Assembly: GCA_000751555.1 (NCBI GenBank)
Contig: CCEZ01000043.1
Coordinates: 186,001-250,000 of the forward strand
Source: Anaerosalibacter massiliensis
Lineage (GTDB): Bacteria; Bacillota; Clostridia; Tissierellales; Sporanaerobacteraceae
DNA: 64,000 nt
Direction: 5' to 3'
Made by a program: the position numbers and the translations under genes. Below the pieces are notes generated by a model. It was given only the letters and a program-made list of their open reading frames with translations. It was not told the DNA's origin and made no database searches. Positions 8,503 through 16,983 of the stretch are shown in pieces; position 1 is the stretch's first letter, and each line of letters begins with the position of its first letter.

Positions 8503-9909
8503 ATGGAGATAAGAGATTTTAATAAAATAATACTGCAAAATATCTTGCAGTATGGAGATATAGGAATACATGTTATAAATAATAGTAGAAAAACAATTGT
8601 ATATAATGAGGCAATGTCAAAACTAGAGGGATTAAAAGAAGAAATAGTTAAGAATAGGGATTTATTAGAAGTTTTTCCTAGCTTGGACGAGGAAAGTAGT
8701 ACTTTAATCAATGTAGTGAGAACAGGAAAGCCAATATTAAATAGAACTCAAACATATTTAAATTTAAAGGGACAGAAAATAGTTACAGTTAATTCTACAT
8801 TGCCACTTATACATGAAGGAAATACTGTAGGAGCTTTAGAAATTGCTAAAAATATAACATATATTAAAGAATTATCTGATCAATTAATTGATTTACAGGC
8901 TGAATTAAATAATAAAAAGAAGAAGAAACAAAATAAAACTATTAAAAAATATAAATTTAAAGATATAATAGGAAATAATAAAGAATTAAAGAAGGCTATA
9001 GAATTAGGAAGAAGAGGAAGCAAATCTAAATCAAGTGTGTTAATATATGGAGAAACTGGCTCAGGAAAGGAATTATTTGCTCAAAGTATTCACTATGATG
9101 GAGCCAGAAAGAAAGAACCCTTTATAGCTCAAAACTGTGCTGCTATCCCAGATTCTCTTCTTGAGGGTATATTATTTGGCACAAAAAAAGGTGGCTTTAC
9201 AGGAGCTGTAGATAAACCAGGAATATTTGAACAAGCTAATGGTGGCACTCTTATGTTAGATGAAATAAATTCTATGACTCTACCCTTACAAGCAAAACTT
9301 TTAAGAGTATTGCAAGAAGGTTATATTAGGAGAATAGGGGGAATTAAGGATATACCTGTTGATGTGAAAATAATAGCTACTACTAATGAAGAACCATTAG
9401 AGAGTGTGAAAAAGGGAACTTTGAGGAAGGATCTATATTATAGATTAAATGTAATATATATTGCTATTCCTTCATTGAGGGAGAGGCTAGATGATATTTC
9501 CTTATTATGTGAATATTTTATTGAAAAATATAATAGAGAACTTAATAAAAATGTATGGTTAATATCTGAAGAAGTTTTATCATGTTTTCAAAATTATTCA
9601 TGGCCTGGTAATGTTAGAGAGTTAGAAAATGCTATAGAATCTGCTATGAATTATATATTAGATGATGAACATGTTTTAAAGAAAGAGCATTTTATTTCTA
9701 CTAAACGTATATTAGAATCTAATCCAAAAACTAATTTATTTAAATATATTGATGAGGGAAAGGTTCTTCCAGAACTAATGAATGATATTGAAAAAAAGAT
9801 TATTGTAGAGGCTCTATCTAAAAATGAAAACAATATATCTAAGGCAGCTAGAAATTTAGGGATAAAAAGACAGACATTGCAGCATAAACTTAAAAAATAT
9901 GAATTATAA
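8503..9909 (+). CDS. Sigma-54-dependent PAS/AAA+ transcriptional activator (RocR-like)
   Basis: A 468-aa activator with an N-terminal PAS domain (about 15-125), an AAA+ domain with Walker A GETGSGKE starting at residue 183, a sigma-54 contact loop GGFTGA at 230-235 (consensus GAFTGA), Walker B GGTLMLDEI, and a Fis-type helix-turn-helix at the C-terminus (ISKAARNLGIKRQTLQHKLKK). The FGTxKGxFTGA context resembles RocR, the arginine/ornithine catabolism activator of Bacillus. I chose ATG 8503 over 8479 because AGAGG lies 8 bp ahead of it and the kinase stop is at 8498. It very likely controls the ornithine operon via the -24/-12 promoter at 10038. Confidence 0.92.
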   Translation: MEIRDFNKIILQNILQYGDIGIHVINNSRKTIVYNEAMSKLEGLKEEIVKNRDLLEVFPSLDEESSTLINVVRTGKPILNRTQTYLNLKGQKIVTVNSTLPLIHEGNTVGALEIAKNITYIKELSDQLIDLQAELNNKKKKKQNKTIKKYKFKDIIGNNKELKKAIELGRRGSKSKSSVLIYGETGSGKELFAQSIHYDGARKKEPFIAQNCAAIPDSLLEGILFGTKKGGFTGAVDKPGIFEQANGGTLMLDEINSMTLPLQAKLLRVLQEGYIRRIGGIKDIPVDVKIIATTNEEPLESVKKGTLRKDLYYRLNVIYIAIPSLRERLDDISLLCEYFIEKYNRELNKNVWLISEEVLSCFQNYSWPGNVRELENAIESAMNYILDDEHVLKKEHFISTKRILESNPKTNLFKYIDEGKVLPELMNDIEKKIIVEALSKNENNISKAARNLGIKRQTLQHKLKKYEL

Positions 9910-9972
9910 CCATGTAGACGCAATAAATTTTGCATTATATTGCAAAAAAAATTGCGTCTATGTGGTTTTTTC
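9908..9972 (+). terminator. Long hairpin terminator after the RocR-like gene (possible activator site inside)
   Basis: An outer 17-bp stem (9908-9924 with 9951-9967, two G-T pairs) encloses an inner perfect repeat TTTTGCA-N6-TGCAAAA, and the 3' arm runs into a T-run. It fits a terminator. The inner dyad, roughly 125 bp upstream of the predicted ord start point, is at a distance typical for an enhancer-binding protein site, so it may serve both purposes. Confidence 0.8.
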
Positions 9973-9989
9973 ACTATAATAATAATGAA

Positions 9990-10020
9990 AAACCATATAT
10001 TTTGACAAAATATATGGTTT
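9990..10020. repeat. Inverted repeat upstream of the sigma-54 promoter
   Basis: A perfect 14-bp inverted repeat (9990-10003 and 10007-10020) with a 3-base loop. Lacking a T-run, it is not an obvious terminator. It is a candidate upstream activating sequence for the RocR-like regulator, though closer to the promoter than is usual. Confidence 0.6.
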
Positions 10021-10037
10021 AAATAGGCTTTTTGGTT

Positions 10038-10051
10038 GGCATATATATTGC
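10038..10051 (+). promoter_or_regulatory. Sigma-54 (-24/-12) promoter of the ornithine-fermentation operon
   Basis: TTGGCATATATATTGCAA at 10036-10053 contains GG (10038-10039) and GC (10050-10051) with exactly 10 bp between, as in the consensus TGGCAC-N5-TTGCW. It lies between the sigma-54 activator gene and ord; transcription would start near 10062. Confidence 0.85.
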
Positions 10052-10120
10052 AATTGTATATGGTAGTTGATATTGTGATAGTAAAAAGATTATAAAAAAT
10101 AGATTATGGAGGTGCTTTTT

Positions 10121-11176
10121 GTGAAAAAGGAAAATGTAAAGGTTATTCTTTGGGGTTTTGGTGCAATGGGAAGTGGTATGGCAGAAGTATTACTTAAGAA
10201 GAAAGGTATAGAAATAGTAGGAGTTTGTGATATGTATCCTAAGATAGTTAATAAGAGTATGTATGAAATCTTGGGGATAGAAAAAGGGGATAGGAAAGAA
10301 GTAATTATTAGTGATAATATTGAGGAAACCATAAAAGAAGGAGCAGCAGATATTGTACTTATTGCTACAGATTCCTTTGTAAAAGGTGTATTTGATAAGG
10401 TTAAATTTTGTTTAGAAAGAAAGATAAATGTTATAACTACTGCTGAAGAAATGGCTTATCCTCAGGCACAAGAATTAGAACTTTCTAAGGAACTTGATGA
10501 AATAGCTAAGAAAAATGGAGTCACAGTTTTGGGAACTGGAATAAATCCAGGTCTTATAATGGATTTATTAGTAGTGGCCCTTACAGGTGCATGTGCAGAT
10601 GTAGATTCTATTAAAGCAGAGAGAGTTAATAATCTTTCACCATTTGGGCCAGCTGTTATGAGTGAACAAGGTGTTGGAATAACTGAAGATGAATTTAATG
10701 CAAGGGTAAAAGATGGTTCATTGGCAGGACATGTAGGTTTTCCAGAGTCAATAAATATGATTAGTGATGCTTTAGGATGGAAACTGAGTGGTGAAATAAA
10801 GCAAACAATGGAGCCAATAGTTTCAAACGTATATAGGAAAGCTCCATATGCAGAAGTAGAAAAAGGAAATGTAGCTGGATGTAAAATGTTAGGCCATGGA
10901 TATGTAGATGGTGAAGAAAAAATAACAATGGTTCATCCACAGCAAGTTGAACCTCAGCTTGAAGGTGTAGATACAGGAGATTATATAACTATTAAAGGAA
11001 ATCCAGATATAAATATGGCTATAAAACCAGAAATACCTGGTGGAATAGGTACTATTGCTATGTGCATAAATATGATTCCACAAGTAATAAATGCTAACCC
11101 AGGTTTAAAAACCATGCTCGATTTACCAGTACCTAGAGCTATTATGGGAGATATGAGGGACTATATTGAAGATTAA
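10121..11176 (+). CDS. ord: 2,4-diaminopentanoate dehydrogenase
   Basis: A 351-aa NAD(P)-dependent dehydrogenase. The Rossmann fold starts at once with VILWGFGAMGSGMAEVLL. The family is dihydrodipicolinate reductase-like. The enzyme oxidatively deaminates (2R,4S)-2,4-diaminopentanoate to 2-amino-4-oxopentanoate in oxidative ornithine fermentation. The start is GTG 10121, 6 bp after GGAGGTG; an ATG at 10106 overlaps that ribosome site and is not used. Identification rests on protein features plus the adjoining ortA, ortB, oraS and oraE. Confidence 0.94.
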   Translation: MKKENVKVILWGFGAMGSGMAEVLLKKKGIEIVGVCDMYPKIVNKSMYEILGIEKGDRKEVIISDNIEETIKEGAADIVLIATDSFVKGVFDKVKFCLERKINVITTAEEMAYPQAQELELSKELDEIAKKNGVTVLGTGINPGLIMDLLVVALTGACADVDSIKAERVNNLSPFGPAVMSEQGVGITEDEFNARVKDGSLAGHVGFPESINMISDALGWKLSGEIKQTMEPIVSNVYRKAPYAEVEKGNVAGCKMLGHGYVDGEEKITMVHPQQVEPQLEGVDTGDYITIKGNPDINMAIKPEIPGGIGTIAMCINMIPQVINANPGLKTMLDLPVPRAIMGDMRDYIED

Positions 11177-11208
11177 TTATATTTTTAGAAAGAAGGAGGT
11201 ACATTGAA

Positions 11209-11520
11209 ATGGATGCTAAAAAAGGTAGTTGGGTGAGAATTCACAATATAGTTTTAAAACCTGAAGATAGATCTCCAAATTTACCAGAGGATACCAAGAA
11301 AGTACCTTTAGAAATGTGGGATAAAGGCTTTCTTTTAAATGAATTTGCTAATATAGGAGATATAGTAGAAGTTGAAACTTATATAGGAAGAAAAGTAGAA
11401 GGGAAATTAGTAGAGATAAATCCTTATTATGAACATGATTTTGGTAAATGTGTACCTGAATTATTATATATAGGTAGACAGCTTAGAGGTTATCTGGAAG
11501 GAAGTGCTCAAGATGAGTAA
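11209..11520 (+). CDS. ortA: 2-amino-4-oxopentanoate thiolase, alpha subunit
   Basis: A 103-aa protein, the normal size of OrtA. It contains GSWVRIHNIVLKPEDR near the N-terminus. Together with OrtB it cleaves 2-amino-4-oxopentanoate with CoA to acetyl-CoA and D-alanine. Ribosome site AAGGAGG precedes the ATG. Its end overlaps the start of ortB by 8 bp, so the two subunits are probably translationally coupled. It has no similarity to classical thiolases, as is known for this enzyme. Confidence 0.93.
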   Translation: MDAKKGSWVRIHNIVLKPEDRSPNLPEDTKKVPLEMWDKGFLLNEFANIGDIVEVETYIGRKVEGKLVEINPYYEHDFGKCVPELLYIGRQLRGYLEGSAQDE

Positions 11521-12928
11521 AGATATGAGTTTTGAGGCTGTAATGGCAAGAAGATCGGAAACAATGAAAAAGGCCATTGGAATAGATTATAGTCATTTTG
11601 AATCTGGGAGTATTGCTTTTGATTATGAAAGAATGATGAAAGAAACAGGTTATAGTTTGGAAGAAATACAAGAGATTCAAAAGGAAACGGGAGTAGGAAA
11701 TACACCGGTTCTTGAACTTAGAAATTTAACTAAATTAGCTAGAAAGTTTTCACCTAAGGGGAAAGGAGCTAGAATTTTTGTAAAAGATGAAGCAGCTAAT
11801 CCATCAGGAAGCTTTAAAGCTAGAAGAGCAGCTACAGCTTGCTATCATGCAGAAAAACTAGGATATAAAGGTGTTATTGCAGCAACTAGTGGAAATTATG
11901 GTGCAGCAGTAGCTAGTCAAGCTGCTATGAGAGGCCTTAAATGTATAATAGTTCAGGAATGCTATGATTCAAGGGAAGTAGGTCAGCCAGAAATTGTTGA
12001 AAAGGCGAGAAAATGTGAAGCTTATGGTGCAGAAGTTGTACAACTTACTGTTGGACCAGAACTATTCTATAGTTTTTTAAGATTATTAGAAGAAACAGGT
12101 TATTTCAATGCATCTTTATATACTCCTTTTGGTATTGCAGGTGTGGAAACATTAGGATATGAATTATCTACTGAGTTTAGAGAAAGGGAAGGAAAAGACC
12201 CAGATGTAGTGGTTGTAACTAATGCAGGAGGAGGAAATTTAACTGGTACAGCTAGGGGGCTTATAAAAGCCAATGCAGATACTCAAATTGTAGGAGCCAG
12301 TGTAAATTTAAGTGGTTTACACATGGCTAGTGACACCCAATTTAATAAAAAATCTTTCACTACTGGTCACACCGGATTTGGCATACCTTTTGCGACTTGG
12401 CCAGATAGATCTGATGTACCAAGGTCAGCAGCAAGACCATTAAGGTACATGGACAGATATGTAACCGTAAATCAAGGCCCTGTATTTTATATGACAGAAG
12501 CACTGGCACAACTAGAGGGACTAGAAAGAGGACCTGCAGGAAACACCTCTTTGGCAGCGGCTTTTGCTTTGGCTCAAGAACTAGATGAGGACAAAATTAT
12601 TGTAGCTCAAGAAACAGAATATACAGGTGCAGGGAAGCATATTCAACCTCAATTGACTTTTGCAAAAGAAAATGGTATTGAAGTAATAGTTGGGGATCCT
12701 AAAAATGAAGTACCTGGAGAAAATATTGTTCTACCTAAAGATCCAAGTTATGTAAAGATAGAAGAGGTAGAATTAGATAATATTAAAAGATCATATATTA
12801 GAAATTGTATAAAGCATACAAAGGTAGATAGAGTTAGTAGAGAAGATATTGAATTTTTAATAAAGGATACGAAGTCTAGTAAAAAGTTTGTAGAGGGTAT
12901 ATTAGATGAGTTAGAAGTAAATTATTAA
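11513..12928 (+). CDS. ortB: 2-amino-4-oxopentanoate thiolase, beta subunit (PLP enzyme)
   Basis: A 471-aa PLP-dependent protein of the tryptophan synthase beta / threonine synthase fold. The cofactor lysine is Lys102 in NPSGSFKARRAA, and the phosphate-binding loops TSGNYGAA and TNAGGGNLTG are visible. It is the catalytic subunit of the thiolase that ends ornithine oxidation, making acetyl-CoA and alanine. I prefer ATG 11513 over GTG 11504 because GGAAGGAAG is well spaced for the former. It overlaps ortA by 8 bp. Confidence 0.94.
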   Translation: MSKDMSFEAVMARRSETMKKAIGIDYSHFESGSIAFDYERMMKETGYSLEEIQEIQKETGVGNTPVLELRNLTKLARKFSPKGKGARIFVKDEAANPSGSFKARRAATACYHAEKLGYKGVIAATSGNYGAAVASQAAMRGLKCIIVQECYDSREVGQPEIVEKARKCEAYGAEVVQLTVGPELFYSFLRLLEETGYFNASLYTPFGIAGVETLGYELSTEFREREGKDPDVVVVTNAGGGNLTGTARGLIKANADTQIVGASVNLSGLHMASDTQFNKKSFTTGHTGFGIPFATWPDRSDVPRSAARPLRYMDRYVTVNQGPVFYMTEALAQLEGLERGPAGNTSLAAAFALAQELDEDKIIVAQETEYTGAGKHIQPQLTFAKENGIEVIVGDPKNEVPGENIVLPKDPSYVKIEEVELDNIKRSYIRNCIKHTKVDRVSREDIEFLIKDTKSSKKFVEGILDELEVNY

Positions 12929-12958
12929 GATTATATTTATTATTTGGAGGTGTTATTA

Positions 12959-13336
12959 GTGAAAAGTCTTATAAAAAGAGAAGATGATTTTCAAGAAAGA
13001 AGAAAACATATTGCGAATTTAACAGAAGAACAACTAGAGGAAAGATTTTGGAAATTAGCTGAAGAAATTGTTGAGCCTTTAGTAGATTTAGCTTATAAAA
13101 ACACTTCCCCATCTATTGAAAGATCTATATTACTTAGAATGGGATTTTCAAGTATTGAATGTACTGCAATAGTAGATGGAGCTATAGAGAGGGGACTTTT
13201 AGGAAAAGGTGCAGGACATTTAGTATATAGATTGGCAAAAGAGAAAAACATGTCTATAAGAGATGCAGGACTTAAACTTGCAGAAGGAGAAATGTGGGAT
13301 GATTTATTGGCTATATTCAAGGGAGGTGCTGAATAA
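12959..13336 (+). CDS. oraS: D-ornithine 4,5-aminomutase, small subunit
   Basis: A 125-aa protein close to the 121 aa known for OraS. With OraE it forms the adenosylcobalamin- and PLP-dependent enzyme that moves the 5-amino group of D-ornithine to C4. Start GTG 12959, 8 bp after GGAGG; an upstream TTG at 12944 overlaps the ribosome site and is rejected. Its stop overlaps the OraE start codon by one base (TAATG), fitting a fixed subunit ratio. Confidence 0.93.
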   Translation: MKSLIKREDDFQERRKHIANLTEEQLEERFWKLAEEIVEPLVDLAYKNTSPSIERSILLRMGFSSIECTAIVDGAIERGLLGKGAGHLVYRLAKEKNMSIRDAGLKLAEGEMWDDLLAIFKGGAE

Positions 13337-15552
13337 TGGAGTTAAAGCCAAATGAGAAATTAAGTGTTGAAAATATATTAAAGGATATTGATAAATATAG
13401 ACCAAGAAGAAGAGGATGGACTTGGAGAAGTGGAATAGATCAAAATAGAAAAATAGGACAATTTGAATATTATGATACAGCAGAGCCTTTAAAACAAAGC
13501 CAGCCATTACCAGCTAGTAAGGGTTTTAATTATATAGATCCACAACCAGAAAATGTTATAACTACAGAAATTGCTTCTGGAAGATTTGAAGATGATATTA
13601 GACGTATGAGAATGGCTGCATGGCATGGTGCAGATCATTTGATGGTTATTAGGACAGCAGGACAAAGTCATTTTGATGGTCTAATAGAAGGTACACCTCA
13701 AGGTGTAGGCGGAATACCAGTAACCAGAAAACAAGTAAGAGCTCAAAGAAAGGCATTAGATATAATAGAAGATGAGGTAGGTCGTCCATTAAATTATCAT
13801 TCTTATGTAAGTGGAGTTGCTGGGCCAGAAATTGCAGTTATGTTTGCAGAAGAAGGGGTAAATGGTGCTCACCAAGACCCTCAATATAATGTACTTTATA
13901 GAAATATAAATATGATCAGATCTTTTGTAGATGCTGCTTCAGCTAAAAAAGTTATGACTTGGGCTGAAATAGCTCAAATAGATGGAGCTCATAATGCTAA
14001 TGCAACAGCAAGGGAAGCATGGAAGGTAATGCCAGAGCTTATGGTTCAACATGCTATAAATAGTATGTTTTCAGTAAAGGTAGGCATGAAGAAAGAAAAT
14101 ATCTGTCTCTCAACTGTACCACCAACAGCTCCACCAGCACCTTGTATGAGATTAGACTTACCTTATGCTGTTGCACTTAGAGAATTGTTTAGAGATTATA
14201 AAATGAGAGCACAAATGAATACTAAGTATATGGAATCATCAACTAGAGAAGCCACTGTAACTCACACATTGAATTTGCTTATTTCAAAACTTACAAGAGC
14301 AGAAATCCAATCTACTATTACTCCAGATGAAGGTAGAAATGTGCCATGGCATATATACAATATTGAGGCAGTAGATACGGCAAAACAAGCCCTCATAGGT
14401 ATGGATGGACTTACAGAAATGGTGGAAATAAAGAGGGACAAAGGTGAATTAGTTGATAAAGTAAGGGAACTTAAAGAAAGAGCAGTTCTATTTATGGAAG
14501 AAATTATAGAAGTTGGTGGATACTTTGAAGCAGTTGAAAAAGGTTTCTTTGTTGATTCAGGAGAGTATCCAGAACGAAACGGAGATGGAATAGCAAGAAA
14601 AATTGATGGAGGTATAGGAGTAGGCACAGTATATGAAAGAGAACCTGATTATATGGCACCTGTTACAGCTGTTTTTGGATATAATAATGTAGAACAATAT
14701 GATAAAGAAGCAGTTGACAATCCTTCTAAACTAATGGGTGGATGTACATTTGAAGATCCTGATAAAATTGTATTTATTGATGAATTAGATGAAAATGATA
14801 ATGTTAATGTTAGACTAGAAGAAACAAAGGAATTGAGAGAAACATCTAAGATAAAACCTGAAATGGAATGGGCAGGAGATGGAATAGTTCAAATCACATT
14901 ATTTTTACCTACAAAGCCAAGAGTAGCAGAGTTTACTGCTATTGAAATTGGTAAGAAAATGGGACTTGAAGATGTAGAAGTAATCCATAAGGAAGTAATG
15001 CAAGAAGCAGAGGGAACTAGGATTGAGCTAAAAGGTAGGGTTCCATTTACTATAGATACAGATGAATTAATAATTCCACCAGAACCAGAAGTTATGACAG
15101 AAGACGAAATAAGGGCTGATATTGAAGCAAATCCAATGAAAGTAGTTGCAGGTACTGTAGGTGAGGATGAACATTCAGTAGGACTTAGAGAGATAATAGA
15201 TATAAAACATGGTGGTATTGAAAAATACGGTATAGAATGTGAATATTTAGGAACATCTGTACCAGTGGAGAAATTAGTAGATGCTGCTATTGAAACTAAT
15301 GCTGATGCAATACTTGCTTCAACTATTATAAGTCATGATGATATTCACTATAAGAATATGAAAAGAATACATGAGCTATGTGTAGAGAAAGGAATAAGGG
15401 ATAAAATAGTACTTGTTTCTGGAGGAACTCAAGTATCAAATGAGTTAGCAGTTAAAAGCGGAATGGATGCAGGTTTTGGAAGAGGTTCAAATGGAGGTCA
15501 TGTGGCTACATTTATAGTTAAGAAAAGAAGAGAGATAAAAAATGAAGATTAA
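13336..15552 (+). CDS. oraE: D-ornithine 4,5-aminomutase, large subunit (B12/PLP)
   Basis: A 738-aa catalytic subunit. The cobalamin-binding motif DEHSVG (DxHxxG) is at residues 611-616, making His613 the lower axial ligand. Lys624 in DIKHGG sits at the spacing of the PLP Schiff-base lysine known from Clostridium sticklandii (His618/Lys629 there). The N-terminal part is the TIM-barrel PLP domain, the C-terminal part the Rossmann-like B12 domain. The reaction is D-ornithine to (2R,4S)-2,4-diaminopentanoate. It overlaps the next gene by 11 bp. Confidence 0.96.
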   Translation: MELKPNEKLSVENILKDIDKYRPRRRGWTWRSGIDQNRKIGQFEYYDTAEPLKQSQPLPASKGFNYIDPQPENVITTEIASGRFEDDIRRMRMAAWHGADHLMVIRTAGQSHFDGLIEGTPQGVGGIPVTRKQVRAQRKALDIIEDEVGRPLNYHSYVSGVAGPEIAVMFAEEGVNGAHQDPQYNVLYRNINMIRSFVDAASAKKVMTWAEIAQIDGAHNANATAREAWKVMPELMVQHAINSMFSVKVGMKKENICLSTVPPTAPPAPCMRLDLPYAVALRELFRDYKMRAQMNTKYMESSTREATVTHTLNLLISKLTRAEIQSTITPDEGRNVPWHIYNIEAVDTAKQALIGMDGLTEMVEIKRDKGELVDKVRELKERAVLFMEEIIEVGGYFEAVEKGFFVDSGEYPERNGDGIARKIDGGIGVGTVYEREPDYMAPVTAVFGYNNVEQYDKEAVDNPSKLMGGCTFEDPDKIVFIDELDENDNVNVRLEETKELRETSKIKPEMEWAGDGIVQITLFLPTKPRVAEFTAIEIGKKMGLEDVEVIHKEVMQEAEGTRIELKGRVPFTIDTDELIIPPEPEVMTEDEIRADIEANPMKVVAGTVGEDEHSVGLREIIDIKHGGIEKYGIECEYLGTSVPVEKLVDAAIETNADAILASTIISHDDIHYKNMKRIHELCVEKGIRDKIVLVSGGTQVSNELAVKSGMDAGFGRGSNGGHVATFIVKKRREIKNED

Positions 15553-16909
15553 TATATTAGTTGCAGAAATAGGTAGTACTACTACAGTAGTTAATGGATT
15601 CCATGAAGTAGACAGTACTTGTCCTAGATTTGTAGGACAGGGGCAAGCACCTACTTCTGTAACAGAAGGTGATGTAAATATAGGCCTTAAAGGGGCAATA
15701 GATGATTTGAAAAATAATCTTAATATAAAAGAATTAGAATATGATGAACTTATAGCTACTAGTAGTGCAGCAGGTGGCTTAAGAATGACAGTACATGGGC
15801 TTGTATATGACATGACTGTAAGGGCGGCAAAGGAAGCAGCATTAGGTGCAGGAGCTAATATAAAATATATTACTTCTGGAAAGCTTAGAAAATCAGGTCT
15901 AAAAAAGATTAAAGAAATTAATCCAAATATTATTTTAATTGCTGGTGGAGTAGATTATGGAGAAAGGGATACTGCCCTTTATAATGCAGAACTTATTGCA
16001 GAACTAAATTTAAATGTACCAGTTATATATGCTGGAAATATTGAAAATCAAGAGGAAATTAAAGAGATTTTTGAAAATACTAAATCAGAATTATATATTG
16101 TGGATAATGTATATCCTAAAATTGATGATTTAAATATTGAGCCTACAAGGAAAGTTATCCAAGATGTGTTTGAAAAGCATATAATTCATGCACCTGGAAT
16201 GGAAAAAATAAGGAATATGGTTACAGGACCTATTATGCCTACACCAGGTGCTGTAATGAATGCTTCCAAACTACTTTATGAAGATATAGGAGATATTTTG
16301 GCTTTAGATGTTGGAGGAGCTACTACAGATATTCATTCAGTTACAGAAGGCAGCGACGAGGTATCAAGGATACTTATAAGTCCAGAACCAGTGGCCAAGA
16401 GGACTGTTGAGGGTGATCTAGGTGTCTATGTAAATATGAAGAACATTGTAGAGATGGTAGGAAAAGAAGAATTAGAAAAAAATTTAAATATTAATTCAAA
16501 AGAGTTAGAAGAGCTTATTGAAAATCATAAACCTATACCTAGGACTGAACTAGAAAAAGATTTTGTAGAGGAATTGGCACTTCATGCAGTAATAACTGGA
16601 GTGAAAAGACATGCTGGCATATTTAGACATTTATACGGGCCTGGTGGAAAGAAGACTGTTGCAGAAGGGAAAGATTTGACTCAAGTAAAATATATAATAG
16701 GTACTGGAGGAGCTCTTACAAGACTTCCAAATAGACTGGATATGATGAAACAAATAGCTTTAAGCAATAAGGGAATGGAGCTTTTACCAAATAAAGATGC
16801 AAAAATACTTATAGATAATTATTATATAATGGCTTCACTAGGTGTATTAGCAAAAGAACATCCAAAAGCTGCATTAAGTATTTTAAAGAAGAGTCTTGAA
16901 ATTAAATAA
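15542..16909 (+). CDS. MutL-like (glutamate mutase L family) aminomutase reactivation factor
   Basis: A 455-aa protein of the MutL/GlmL family with an ASKHA ATPase fold: an N-terminal phosphate loop (VAEIGSTTT) and LDVGGATTDIHSV near residue 257. Members beside B12 mutases are thought to reactivate the enzyme by exchanging damaged cobalamin using ATP. It overlaps oraE by 11 bp and lies inside the ornithine operon, so its client is almost certainly OraSE. The reactivase role is inferred from family and context; it is unrelated to DNA mismatch-repair MutL. Confidence 0.88.
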   Translation: MKINILVAEIGSTTTVVNGFHEVDSTCPRFVGQGQAPTSVTEGDVNIGLKGAIDDLKNNLNIKELEYDELIATSSAAGGLRMTVHGLVYDMTVRAAKEAALGAGANIKYITSGKLRKSGLKKIKEINPNIILIAGGVDYGERDTALYNAELIAELNLNVPVIYAGNIENQEEIKEIFENTKSELYIVDNVYPKIDDLNIEPTRKVIQDVFEKHIIHAPGMEKIRNMVTGPIMPTPGAVMNASKLLYEDIGDILALDVGGATTDIHSVTEGSDEVSRILISPEPVAKRTVEGDLGVYVNMKNIVEMVGKEELEKNLNINSKELEELIENHKPIPRTELEKDFVEELALHAVITGVKRHAGIFRHLYGPGGKKTVAEGKDLTQVKYIIGTGGALTRLPNRLDMMKQIALSNKGMELLPNKDAKILIDNYYIMASLGVLAKEHPKAALSILKKSLEIK

Positions 16910-16926
16910 ATATAGTTTATAAATTC

Positions 16927-16963
16927 TTTAAATAAGTCCAACAGAATGTTGGACTTATTTAAA
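16927..16963 (+). terminator. Hairpin between the aminomutase reactivase gene and orr
   Basis: A perfect 17-bp stem with a GAA loop (16927-16943/16947-16963). The downstream tract is only weakly T-rich, so it may be an inefficient terminator or an RNA processing/stability element that lowers orr expression relative to the genes upstream. Confidence 0.6.
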
Positions 16964-16983
16964 ATACAAATGGAGGGATATAT

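Noticed and set aside
10106-10120. ATG start for ord at 10106
   Set aside because: It lies within the ribosome-binding sequence; GTG 10121 has proper spacing and starts the conserved protein.
14262-14627. A 121-codon frame on the minus strand inside oraE
   Set aside because: Pro/Ser-rich antisense shadow of a conserved enzyme.
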